Assembly (NCBI RefSeq): GCF_040207875.1
Contig: NZ_CP157942.1
Coordinates: 62,001-126,000 of the forward strand
Source: Wolbachia endosymbiont of Armadillidium arcangelii
Lineage (GTDB): Bacteria > Pseudomonadota > Alphaproteobacteria > Rickettsiales > Anaplasmataceae
Direction: 5' to 3'
Length of the DNA stretch: 64,000 nt
Positions 1 to 8,950 of the stretch are shown here, piece after piece. The translations under genes and the position numbers were made by a program. The number at the start of each line of letters is the position of its first letter. Positions within the stretch are counted from its first letter, which is position 1. Under the pieces are notes generated by a model. It was not told the DNA's origin and searched no databases. It was given only the letters and a program-made list of their open reading frames with translations.

Positions 1-66
1 TTTTTCACTTCTCTAATCATTTCGCAAACAACTTTTAAATCATGATCACGTGGACCACGCCAAGCT
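1..66 (-). pseudogene. bioB: biotin synthase fragment, cut by an insertion sequence
   Basis: On the minus strand the first 66 bases read without a stop as a peptide that begins AWRGPRDHDLK and ends EMIREVK. This resembles the segment after the radical-SAM cluster in biotin synthase, where an AAW(R/K)xP motif is followed about ten residues later by a (E)M(I/V)xxVK helix. The gene would continue off the left edge and is cut at its upstream side by the inverted repeat of an IS4-family element. Biotin operons acquired by transfer are known in some Wolbachia. Only about 21 residues are visible, so the call rests on motif recognition. Confidence 0.5.
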
Positions 67-262
67 CACTGCCATTAAGTTAAGGGAAAGAGAAGTTAAG
101 ATTGGACAAAAAATTTGAAGTGATTGATAATTATGGTAAATACTAGGGTGAATTTTTAAGAAAAGAGAGTCTGAAAAGTGCAAGTTATTTAAAAAAGTAA
201 TAATTGCAGGTTATTTTGCAAAGAATGTACTAATGCAATGATACTGAAAAGATATCTTGAAT

Positions 263-1540
263 TTAAAACACATGTTTTCTAGCTCTTTTCTGGTAGTTGA
301 GTGAACGAATATCAGATATCTTATGACGATCAACTCTTCTCCCTTTTCTTACCACTAAAGTGTTCATCAAAAATAACTGTGATAGTCGATCCATAATGCA
401 GTCTATGTCTGACTCTGTAGAAAAAATATCAAAGGCTAAGTTTTTAATCGCATTAAATGAGACAGATTTATTGATGCTTTTTTTTAGTTTACTATTCTGT
501 GCGCTCAACGTCTCTTCATCATCTTCTATCATGATACTTTCTAGATTACTGATGAAGATAGTTGACCAAAAATCCTACTTGATAGTTTCAATACTTTTTC
601 CTGTGAAATTCTCTAAATTTAATCTTCCCTTCAGCCTAGAAAAAAATGTTTCTACTCCCCAGCGCAAGTAATATAATCTCTCAAACTCTTCGACTGTAAA
701 ACTTTGCTCATCTAACAGAGATGTTACTAACACTTCAACTTCTCCAGAAGAAAGTATTATTTTGACTAACCTGAATTTCATCTCATCAGGTAATCCTAGC
801 TTTCGTAGCTGTCTTGCTACTTTAATAGGTGCGGTAGACACTACCACCATACTAGATGGGCTTTCCGGCTTAAACATAGCGTTTATTTCATTGAAAGACG
901 AACTTGGACAGCGAATTATATAATTGATTTTCCTTCCTGTAAGCTCAGCAAGAAATCGATAAGATACGTATCCTCTATCACAGATTAACAAATCGTCTGA
1001 TTTTATGGATTCAAGCATACCGATCGCTAAATCAACCTCATAGCTGTCACCTCTACTTAGCACAGATTTTATTGCAATATTATTTAGCACATCGTAGCAA
1101 ACTTCAAAGGTTGCACTTGTATAGTCTTCAAATCTCTGGATTCCATTCCATACTGCTCTTGAGCCAAACTCGCCTATTATTTTGTCGCTCTTTGGCAGAA
1201 TCAGTATTGAAGCATCAAATGCAAGTACTCTGAAGCCATGGTGGGTTTTAAATTCCTGATCTTGGTAGTATAGGGAAACTATATCATCATTTAACTCTGA
1301 AAACGCAGTATGCTTTAGCTTCTTTCTTGCTTGAGTAAATGCACTTGCCGTAATTGTGTAATCTTTTCTTGTATGCAGAACAAACTCATTAAGCATTACT
1401 TGTAATGACTTTACACTCTTTCTAAAAATCAGGAGAAATACATTAATGAAGGGCAGCTTTCTTTTTCGTGAGAAGTCTTTTGAGGATGCTCTGTGTGCGT
1501 TTATAAAGTTTAAACTCATCAATTTATTTTTTATAAACAT
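263..1540 (-). pseudogene. IS4-family transposase, split by a nonsense codon
   Basis: This copy encodes the same 425-residue DDE transposase as the intact copy at 18336-19613. A CAG codon has become TAG after the KSIETIK segment, near residue 322, which leaves ORFs of 321 and 89 residues. The IS4 signature Y-(2)-R-(3)-E-(6)-K is visible as YYLRWGVETFFSRLK, and the first two catalytic aspartates lie in AFDAS and CDRGY. The stop falls after the YREK signature, so the truncated product keeps all catalytic residues but loses its C-terminal domain. The copy at 42129-43406 carries the identical nonsense change. Confidence 0.9.
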
Positions 1541-1635
1541 GATTATTCTTTTTTTTACTCATGTCATTACTTCTTTTAATTTGTGGATCTTACCTGATTT
1601 TACAATACAGTCCATCACTTTCCCTTAACTTAATG

Positions 1636-2772
1636 TGTAATAGTTTAGACTTGATCTGACAGGCATGAATTATCTGACAGAAGAATTGAAAACCGATATC
1701 AGCATCCTGTTTAATGCTATCAATATTTTTCTGATAAGCAATATGCATACTATCAAAAAAGGTTTGCATAGCCATAGCAATATTTACCTGAATGTGGTCT
1801 AGATCTATTGTAAGAATGCACCCAATGGTCTACGTCTAACTGAAGTTCTGCCAAAGAGGTGTAAATTTTCTTTCTAAAGATAATATTGTAACATTCATCT
1901 TCTGTGGAACCTTTCACATATGCCATTAGTCTGTGGAGTTGGTTCGAGAATGATCAATATTTTCTACCCCTAAATATAGCTGTGATTTTCAGGTTTGCCA
2001 CAATACTCTGTACCACGATCCGTCAAAACACGTAGCAATCTGTTCATCAAAGAACGGTACTACCCTATCATTAAGAAGATCTGCAGCTGTGATAGCAGTC
2101 CTTTCTGTGTAAAGCTTAGCAAAAGCAACTCTGGAATAGGTATCAACAAAGGTTTGCTGGTAAATTCGTCCAATACCTTTGATATTACCAACATAATAAC
2201 TGTCTTGGCTACCTAAGTATCCTGGATGCTCTGTTTCAATTTCTCCATGGGCCTCTTTTTCTTCCTTAGCCTTTTCTAGAGCTGTTATCTGTTCTTCTGT
2301 TAAAATGATACCATCCTGAGCTACTTTTGCTTCTAATGCCTTTAACCTCTTTTTAAAGTTTTCAAGATCGTTTCTTTGCCACACTGATCTTATTCCACTT
2401 GCAGAGATCTCTCTTTTTCAGTTCGTTTGCTGCTCTTTCTTGTCCGTATACTGGAAACTCTATTGCTATTTCAACTACTGCTTTTTCTATATCCTCCGAC
2501 ACTCTATTTGCATACAATGGCTTGCTTTTGCTTATCTCGTGTAAAGCCTCTTCTCCTCCTGTTTCATACAGTTCTTTGAAGCGGTAAAATGTATCCCTTG
2601 AATATCCCATACGCCTGTGATACATTTCCTAATTGCTTTGCAAGTTCTAGCAATCCTAACTTTGGTTTTAGTATTTTTTCTTGTGTTGTACTCATATCTG
2701 ACACTCCTTTAAAATTTGTTTGTATTTTTATCTTACTTTATTAACCTGTCAGATCAAATCTAAACTATTACA
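1636..2772 (-). mobile_element. IS481-like insertion sequence, decayed
   Basis: The element begins TGTAATAGTTTAGACTTGAT and ends with the near-perfect inverse (ATCAAATCTAAACTATTACA). The terminal TGT...ACA is typical of IS481. It is about 1137 bp. It sits between the 5' terminus of one IS4 copy and the interior of another, so it marks the join of the two arms. An identical element is at 43502-44638. Confidence 0.75.
1640..2695 (-). pseudogene. IS481-like transposase, frameshifted
   Basis: Fragments in different frames together cover an IS481-type transposase. The N-terminal segment starts MSTTQEKILKPKLGLLELAK at 2695. It is followed by an HTH piece (RRMGYSRDTFYRFKELYETG), the core segment YQQTFVDTYSRVAFAKLY with one catalytic Asp, and a C-terminal segment with LDVDHWVHSYNRSRPHSG. 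At least three frame breaks separate them, so no functional enzyme is expected. It is preserved identically in the second array, so the decay predates the duplication. Confidence 0.75.
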
Positions 2773-3571
2773 GCTAAGTAGAGGTGACAGCTATGAGGTT
2801 GATTTAGCGATCGGTATGCTTGAATCCATAAAATCAGACGATTTGTTAATCTGTGATAGAGGATACGTATCTTATCGATTTCTTGCTGAGCTTACAGGAA
2901 GGAAAATCAATTATATAATTCGCTGTCCAAGTTCGTCTTTCAATGAAATAAACGCTATGTTTAAGCCGGAAAGCCCATCTAGTATGGTGGTAGTGTCTAC
3001 CGCACCTATTAAAGTAGCAAGACAGCTACGAAAGCTAGGATTACCTGATGAGATGAAATTCAGGTTAGTCAAAATAATACTTTCTTCTGGAGAAGTTGAA
3101 GTGTTAGTAACATCTCTGTTAGATGAGCAAAGTTTTACAGTCGAAGAGTTTGAGAGATTATATTACTTGCGCTGGGGAGTAGAAACATTTTTTTCTAGGC
3201 TGAAGGGAAGATTAAATTTAGAGAATTTCACAGGAAAAAGTATTGAAACTATCAAGCAGGATTTTTGGTCAACTATCTTCATCAGTAATCTAGAAAGTAT
3301 CATGATAGAAGATGATGAAGAGACATTGAGCGCACAGAATAGTAAACTAAAAAAAAGCATCAATAAATCTGTCTCATTTAATGCGATTAAAAACTTAGCC
3401 TTTGATATTTTTTCTACAGAGTCAGACATAGACTGCATTATGGATCGACTATCACAGTTATTTTTGATGAACACTTTAGTGGTAAGAAAAGGGAGAAGAG
3501 TTGATCGTCATAAGATATCTGATATTCGTTCACTCAACTACCAGAAAAGAGCTAGAAAACATGTGTTTTAA
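2773..3571 (+). pseudogene. IS4-family transposase, 5'-truncated
   Basis: The frame joins the IS4 transposase at SRGDSYEVDLA and continues to the normal C-terminus, about 265 residues. It carries CAG (Gln) at the codon that is TAG in the left arm, and keeps the second Asp (CDRGY) and the YREK signature. The first catalytic Asp region is missing because the IS481-like element replaces the upstream half, so it cannot encode an active transposase. With the left arm it forms an inverted repeat of nearly 1 kb. Confidence 0.88.
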
Positions 3572-3648
3572 ATTCAAGATATCTTTTCAGTATCATTGCA
3601 TTAGTACATTCTTTGCAAAATAACCTGCAATTATTACTTTTTTAAATA

Positions 3649-4575
3649 TAGCTCTTTTCATAATAGTACAAACGAGGTAAAATAAGATTTTATAGTAGTG
3701 AAGGTAAGTATGCCAGCAGCATATAGTTATGATTTAAGAAAAAAAGCAATGGAATCACTAGAAGAAGGATAAAGCAGAGAAGCAGTGGCAGCAAGATTTA
3801 AAATTGGAAGAACTACGTTATGGGAGTGGCAGCAAAGAAAAAAAGAAACAGGAGATTTTCAGTCAAAAAAACTTGGAAATGGAGGTTATAATCACAAAAT
3901 TACTGACTGGAATAAATTTACTGAATTTGCTAAAAAATATGGTGGAAAAACTCTATCGGAAATGGCTAAGCTTTGGAGCAATGTTAGTATCCCAACGATT
4001 CATCGAGCTCTTAAAAAAATTGGACTCACACGCAAAAAAAGACATATGGATACAAAGAAAGGGACGAAGAAAAACGCGCTGAATTTTTGAAAATTATAGC
4101 AACAAAAGAACCTCAAAACTTAGTTTATATAGATGAGTCTGGCATTGATAACACCGAGGACTACCCTTATGGATATTGCCAGAAGGGACAGAGGTTTTAT
4201 GCTCTAAAATCTGGTAAAAAAATTCAACGAATCAGTATGATTGCAGCCTTAAACGGCAGAAAAATAGTTGTTCCGTTAACATTTGAAGGCCACTGTAATA
4301 TGTTAATAAATGGTTTGAGCAGTTTTTGACACCGATCTGGACAAACTTTGATAATGCTACTTTTCATAAGTCTAATAAGATTACTGAATTTGCTAAAGGA
4401 GTTGGCGCAGAAATTTTATATCTACCGCCTTATTCTCCCGATTTTAACAAAATTGAGCATCATTGGTTTGCTATAAAAAACAGAGCTAGGAAAAACATCC
4501 CTCTATTCACATCTTTTCGTCATGCTGTTGATTCCGCTTTTCTATAAGCTTTTCGGACTATTATGAAAAGAGCTA
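3649..4575 (+). mobile_element. IS630-family insertion sequence
   Basis: The ends are inverted copies of TAGCTCTTTTCATAATAGT. The element is flanked by a TA duplication (3647-3648 and 4576-4577), as expected for IS630/Tc1 elements. It is inserted in the terminal region of the right IS4 arm: joining the flanks restores the ATAACTTGCAC sequence found in the other IS4 copies. It is 927 bp long. Confidence 0.88.
3710..4547 (+). pseudogene. IS630-family transposase, degraded
   Basis: Starts MPAAYSYDLRKKAMESLEEG, then meets an in-frame TAA, resumes in the HTH region (EAVAARFKIGRTTLWEWQQR) and passes two frameshifts near 4080 and 4320. The DDE core is recognisable as VYIDESGID and as YLPPYSPDFNKIEHHW, the conserved IS630 C-terminal block. 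One stop and two frame breaks make it inactive. Confidence 0.85.
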
Positions 4576-4578
4576 TAA

Positions 4579-5494
4579 GAGGTTGTCCACAAACCATTAA
4601 ATTCAAGCATATTCCCTACTTAACATAACTTTACTCATAGCCAGATATATGAAACTTTCAGTAGATGTTGTAAGTAAATCGTACTCCTTTGATAGCCTTC
4701 TATTTCTATTGATCCAAGCAAAAGTCCTCTCTACCACCCACCTTCTCGGTTGTACTGCAAATCCAGGATCCCGTTGTGGCAATAGTTCTGGTGGTGTATC
4801 TTTATGCACCCAAAACCTACATGGAGGTCTTTTCACAATTTCAATATCTATCCCATGTTCTTCCTCTATATGGGTTTTTAAATCTTTTCCTTGGTACCCC
4901 ATATCAGCCCACATTTTCTTAATATTGCTGTATTTTTCTTTCATATTGTCCAATACCATCTTCACCCCATCTCTGTCATTTTCGCTTGCAGCTCCTACAT
5001 AGCAACCAAGCACAAATCCTTGAGTATCTGTGATTATATGTCTTTTTCTCCCATTTACTTTTTTTGCACCATCATAACCTTTGACCCCCCTTTTTCCGTG
5101 ATTTTTACCGATTGACTATCCACTATGCATGCGCTTGGCTCCTCACTTCTTCCCATTTTTGACCTACTATATTTAGTGATATCATAGTTCACTTTCTCAA
5201 AAATCCTCTGCTTTTTCCATCTTCTAAACTGTTCATGCACAGCCTTCCACAACGGAAAATCGTGTGGTAAATTGCGCCATTGACATCCTGTGCGCAGTAC
5301 ATAAAGAATTGCATTCAGTATCTCACACTTACTGTATTTTGGCGGCCTTCCTCCTTTCTTATACGATACCCTGAAGTGTTTTTCTATTCGGGACCATTCC
5401 CTTTTACTTAAATCTGTTGGATATTTTTTCCTCATCTCTTACCTCAATATTCTGCCTTTATATACTACTTATTTCTTGATTTGTGGACAACCTC
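4579..5494 (-). mobile_element. IS5-family insertion sequence
   Basis: The terminal inverted repeats are GAGGTTGTCCACAAA and TTTGTGGACAACCTC. A 3-bp TAA duplication flanks it (4576-4578 and 5495-5497), typical of the IS5 group with TNA targets. It landed directly beside the IS630 element, inside the IS4 right end. The length is 916 bp. A decayed relative lies at 39279-39930. Confidence 0.9.
4603..5435 (-). CDS. IS5-family transposase, two overlapping frames (OrfA/OrfB)
   Basis: OrfA (5055-5435, 126 residues) starts MRKKYPTDLSKREWSRIEKH and holds the DUF4096-like N-terminal region (GCQWRNLPHDFP) and the first catalytic Asp in ACIVDSQSVK. OrfB (to 4603) carries WADMGYQGKD and the RRWVVERTFAWINRNRRL block with the catalytic Glu. 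The frames overlap at an A5G6 run near 5085-5096 (minus-strand sense), a plausible slippery site. IS5 elements of the IS427 group commonly make their transposase by frameshifting, so this copy may be functional. Confidence 0.82.
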
Positions 5495-5615
5495 TAACTT
5501 GCACTTTTCAGACTCCCTTTTCTTAAAAATTCACCCTAGTATTTACCATAATTATCAATCGCTTCAAATTTTTTGTCCAATCTTAACTTCTCTTTCCCTT
5601 AACTTAATGGCAGTG

Positions 5616-6481
5616 AAGTTGGTATGAACCTGGGCTCAGTGATGCTGCCTACTTTAAAATCTATAGCTGAATTTTTACAAGAAAAAACTAGATATATAGC
5701 AGAGTTTGCAGAAAAATATCCAACTTTAACTACGGCAATCATGAGTACTTTAGCAGCTTTGATAAGTTTGAAAGTCTTAGTAGTGGGATTAGGCTATGGA
5801 ATTACTTTATTAGGAAGTACAATTTTTGGTCTTAAAGCAACAATACTGACAACATTTTCATCTTTATCAAGTATAGTTTTTCCTGCAGTAATAACAGGGC
5901 TAAGAGCAATAACACTCGCTGTAATGACTAACCCAATTGGACTTTTAATAGCGAGTCTTGTTGCTGGTGCAGCTTATGTTCTAACTAACTGGCAAAAAGT
6001 GAAAGACTTTTTCTCTAGCTTTTGGAAATCACTCATTGAACCTATAGGAAAAGCTTTTTCATGGATGGGAAATACAGTTAGTAGCATATTTGCTGAGAAT
6101 AGCCCGATTAGAAAATTTGAAAGCAATGGAAATGTTGTTAATGAGCTTTCTAAAAATAGCATTTTCAGTAACGGAAACCCATTGACAAGTAATAGTGCTA
6201 TTAAACAATTTTCAGAAAATAGTAAAGGCAATTTTGAGAGTTTTAAAGTTAAAGGTGTTATAGAAGAAAAAAGAGCTATAGAACAAGAAGAAGTTGAGAA
6301 AGCATTCAAGAAAAGTAGATGTGAAAATAGCGAATCGAAAGTATATAACCAAGCATTCTATCAAACGTTTAATATCAACATTAAATCTGAAGATGTGCGC
6401 AGTGTTGCTGATGCAGTAATAGAACGATTTAGAGAACAAGCACGTGGGGCACTTTTTGATATAGTTGAAGAGTTACATTGA
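5616..6481 (+). pseudogene. phage tail tape measure protein, C-terminal remnant
   Basis: The open frame (first ATG at 5624, 285 residues) follows the right end of the IS array directly. It has hydrophobic stretches at about residues 37-135 and the segment MNLGSVMLPTLKSIAEFLQE, as in C-terminal parts of TP901-type tape measure proteins. These proteins set tail length and lie inside the tail tube. The immediately downstream gpU-gpX-gpD order supports the call. The N-terminal part, usually several hundred residues, is absent, and the left flank of the array is not tape measure sequence. The stop overlaps the gpU start as TGATG. Confidence 0.8.
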
Positions 6482-6816
6482 TGTTGCTTGGAAAATGTAA
6501 GCAACCAATAAGCCTAAGATACAGTAAAGAAAAAAGGTGGTATACAATTGAATGTATTGAAAAAACGTTGCTACAAAACATTGGCTCAGGAATTGAATGT
6601 ATTGATCTGACAGGAGTGATTTATCCACGTTATCAGAGTAATGGCTTAGAACAGCTAAAAAATATACGTGATACTCAAGTTCTAGTTGATAATTCAGGAA
6701 ATGTGCTTGGAGATTTTGTCATTACTAATGTAGAAGAAAAACAGATATTATTTTTTCCTGATGGAAAACCAAGAAAAATTGAGTTTATTTTGAAGTTAAA
6801 AAGTTACAATAAATGA
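6481..6816 (+). CDS. phage tail protein U
   Basis: A 111-residue protein with the features of P2 gpU-like tail proteins: a short N-terminal strand, the core RYSKEKRWYTIECIEKT and the C-terminal segment GDFVITNVEEKQILFFPDGK followed by KIEFILKLK. gpU acts at tail completion at the head-proximal end. The ATG at 6481 overlaps the tape measure stop (TGATG), so it is preferred over the TTG one codon upstream. Its 3' end overlaps gpX by ATGA, so the tail genes are translationally coupled. Confidence 0.85.
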   Translation: MLLGKCKQPISLRYSKEKRWYTIECIEKTLLQNIGSGIECIDLTGVIYPRYQSNGLEQLKNIRDTQVLVDNSGNVLGDFVITNVEEKQILFFPDGKPRKIEFILKLKSYNK

Positions 6817-7022
6817 TTTATTATTACACCAAAAAAAACGAAATGTTAGATCTGATTTGCTGGAAACATTATGGATACAGTAGTGGAGCAGTGGAGGAAG
6901 TATTGCTTGAAAATCCAGGCCTTGCAAAATACGGAAGCTTTTTGCCCGCTGGATTAAAAATTAAGCTTCCTAAAATTCAGAGAATATTGAAAGAATCTGT
7001 TATAAATATTTTAGATGAATGA
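6813..7022 (+). CDS. phage tail protein X (LysM-like)
   Basis: A 69-residue protein of the P2 gpX family. The pattern is a short strand with a tyrosine-rich start (MIYYYTKKNEMLDLICWKHY), then VLLENPGLAKYGSFLPAGLKIKLP, a LysM-like fold. gpX proteins are small tail components encoded between gpU and gpD. It overlaps its neighbours by 4 nt on both sides (ATGA), a tight operon arrangement. Confidence 0.87.
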   Translation: MIYYYTKKNEMLDLICWKHYGYSSGAVEEVLLENPGLAKYGSFLPAGLKIKLPKIQRILKESVINILDE

Positions 7023-7984
7023 CACCAGATTTTGATATAGTAGCAAAAAATAACCCAGTAACAGAGGTTTTAAAAAAGAGTTTAATATTACTACGTGTCA
7101 CTGATGGATCAGGTACTACAAGTGACGAAGCTGAGATATGTATTAATTATAGCTCTAGCGCTTTAGAACTTAAGGGCAATTTACAGGTTTTTCTAGGATA
7201 TAAAGAAACAGGTTTATTACCTATGGGGGTATATAAGGCAAATCAAATTACAATACAAAGTCCACCACAAACTTTAAGAATAAAATGTGACGCTGCAAGT
7301 TTAAGAGGATCATTAAAGGAAAGAAAATCAAAGGAATGGAAAGACATTACCTTGGGAGATTTGATTAAAGAAATAGCACAAGAACATGGGTATGAAGGTA
7401 AAGTCGCTGAAAGATTTGAAAATATATTTATACCACATACCATTCAAGCAGATGAAAGCGACATGAGTTTTTTGGAAGGATTAGGCAAAAAATATGATGC
7501 ACTAGTAAAACCAGCAGGAGGATATATAATTTTTATTCCGAAGGGAGAAGCAAGATCAGCGACTGGAAAGATGTTAGGTACAACAGTATTGACACCTAAA
7601 GATATTATAAATTGGGAGGTAAATTTTAATGTGCGTAACAAATATGGATCTGTTATTGCAAAATGGCACAGTTATGAGAAGGGAGAAACTATAGAAGAGA
7701 AAGTGGGAAATGAGAGTCCAAGTTATACCCTGCAAACGCTTTACTCTACCGCAGAATCAGCAATTAGTGCAGCAGCAGCTAAGTTAAAACAACTAAAACG
7801 TAGTACATCAAATTTAAATGTAACTGTTCCTGGTAATCCAGAATTATTTGCAGAAGCTAAGATCAGTCTTTCAGGATTTTGTCAGGAAATTGAAGGCGAA
7901 TGGGTAATCAGCAGGGCAGAACATATTCTGAATAATAGAGGATATCAAACTATAGTAGAGGCAAAAGTGAGCAAAGCTATTTAA
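7019..7984 (+). CDS. phage late control / tail protein D
   Basis: A 321-residue protein of the P2 gpD family, structurally related to the gp27/VgrG hub at the tail tip. Visible hallmarks are the early beta-rich segment, EIAQEHGYEGKVAERF, and the HTIQADESDMSFLEGLGKKY block that is conserved in phage D proteins. It ends the tail operon. It overlaps gpX by 4 nt. No frame damage is seen. Confidence 0.88.
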   Translation: MTPDFDIVAKNNPVTEVLKKSLILLRVTDGSGTTSDEAEICINYSSSALELKGNLQVFLGYKETGLLPMGVYKANQITIQSPPQTLRIKCDAASLRGSLKERKSKEWKDITLGDLIKEIAQEHGYEGKVAERFENIFIPHTIQADESDMSFLEGLGKKYDALVKPAGGYIIFIPKGEARSATGKMLGTTVLTPKDIINWEVNFNVRNKYGSVIAKWHSYEKGETIEEKVGNESPSYTLQTLYSTAESAISAAAAKLKQLKRSTSNLNVTVPGNPELFAEAKISLSGFCQEIEGEWVISRAEHILNNRGYQTIVEAKVSKAI

Positions 7985-8021
7985 ATGAAACTTAAGCAAA
8001 TGATTATTTAATTCTAAAAAA

Positions 8022-8564
8022 ATGTTAGACATGAACAAAATAAGTAAGAACATAAAGAATAAGATAAATTTTCTATGGCTTATGATAACAATTATATGTG
8101 TTGTTGTTACATGTTGCTATACAAAGAGTAAAGCTGTGAGTAATTATAAAACAGTACTACAAATTGCTTCTGAAAATTGTAACTTAGAGGTTGTAAAACT
8201 TTTGGTAGAAAATCTATTAGATGTTAATGTGCAGGTTCCTAAATTAACAGCATTACATTATGCTTCAGAGGCAGGTTGTTTAGAAGTTGTGGATTTTCTA
8301 GTACAAAAAGGAGCTGATATAGGCGCTTCTGGGGGGTGTGAGGGATGGACACCGCTGCATTATGCTGCAGATCAAGGACGTTTGGAAATTGTTAAATTTT
8401 TATTAGACAAAGGAGCAGATCCTAGTGCTGTAGCTAAAGATGGAAGAACACCTAGAAGCATGGCTGTAATATCAGAAGAACGTAATAAAGATAAAAACAA
8501 GCAATACAGAGAAGTAATAAAACTACTTTCCAATGCAGAAGGCTCGCTCAAAAATAGCAAATAA
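8022..8564 (+). CDS. membrane-anchored ankyrin-repeat protein
   Basis: 180 residues: a single hydrophobic segment near residues 17-33 (FLWLMITIICVVVTCC) followed by about four ankyrin repeats (KTVLQIASENCNLEVVKLLV, TALHYASEAGCLEVVDFLV, TPLHYAADQGRLEIVKFLL). It lies 37 nt after gpD. In WO prophages ankyrin genes often sit next to the tail module. The topology suggests an inner-membrane anchor with ankyrins on one side, or an uncleaved signal; the sequence does not decide. Two in-frame ATGs (8022 and 8031) are possible. Confidence 0.8.
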   Translation: MLDMNKISKNIKNKINFLWLMITIICVVVTCCYTKSKAVSNYKTVLQIASENCNLEVVKLLVENLLDVNVQVPKLTALHYASEAGCLEVVDFLVQKGADIGASGGCEGWTPLHYAADQGRLEIVKFLLDKGADPSAVAKDGRTPRSMAVISEERNKDKNKQYREVIKLLSNAEGSLKNSK

Positions 8565-8705
8565 AATCAAAGATATATTGGAGTCATAAGGATCTGCAGA
8601 AGAGCAATACGAATTCAAATAGTGACTACCACAGCAAAATATAGAAACTGAACATATTTCTTCTTTTATCAGTAATTTGCAATTACTTTATAATCAGTAA
8701 AAAAT

Positions 8706-8930
8706 ATGCTAAAAAAAATCCCAATTACAGTAATTATTACCATATTAATCCAAACCGTAGCATTGATATGGTGGTTATCCAAGCTAGACTCAAGGGTACA
8801 ATTTCACGATAAACTTATTGAATATGGTTTAATGGAAAAAGTATTAGTACTTGAGGAAAGGGTAAAAAATCTTTCTGAAGAATTAGATGAGTTTAAATTG
8901 CAGGTTTTAAGCGGAAAAATTAAATCTTAA
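8706..8930 (+). CDS. small membrane protein with coiled coil (possible phage lysis accessory)
   Basis: 74 residues: one transmembrane segment at residues 6-24 (PITVIITILIQTVALIWWL), then a predicted coiled coil (VLVLEERVKNLSEELDEFKLQV). The layout resembles small phage proteins such as XhlA or Rz-like spanins, but no family signature is seen. It lies between the ankyrin gene and the patatin gene, 20 nt upstream of the latter, so the two may be co-expressed. Confidence 0.6.
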   Translation: MLKKIPITVIITILIQTVALIWWLSKLDSRVQFHDKLIEYGLMEKVLVLEERVKNLSEELDEFKLQVLSGKIKS

Positions 8931-8950
8931 TACCTTTACCTAAACTTACA

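Larger units (their letters stand above)
67..5615. mobile_element. nested IS array: IS4 / IS481-like / IS4 arm, with IS630 and IS5 inserts
   Basis: The outer ends are inverted copies of CACTGCCATTAAGTTAAGGG. The left arm is an IS4-family copy on the minus strand (67-1635) that lacks its last bases. An IS481-like element follows (1636-2772), then a 5'-truncated IS4 copy on the plus strand (2773-3648, continued at 5498-5615). The right arm is interrupted by an IS630 element (3649-4575) and an IS5 element (4579-5494). The same core without the two extra inserts recurs at 41933-45633. The left flank reads as bioB and the right flank as a phage tape measure gene, so the array is not a simple insertion into one gene. 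Confidence 0.9.

Noticed and set aside
360..671. 103-residue ORF antisense to each IS4 transposase copy, seen five times
   Set aside because: It repeats only because the transposase repeats; no ribosome binding site and no independent conservation.
575..1540. Programmed readthrough of the TAG in the left-arm IS4 transposase
   Set aside because: The intact copy and the right arms have CAG at that codon, so a simple nonsense mutation copied with the array is the better explanation.
67..5615. Composite transposon carrying cargo genes
   Set aside because: Between the IS4 arms there is only an IS481-like element and, in one copy, two more IS elements; no passenger gene is present.
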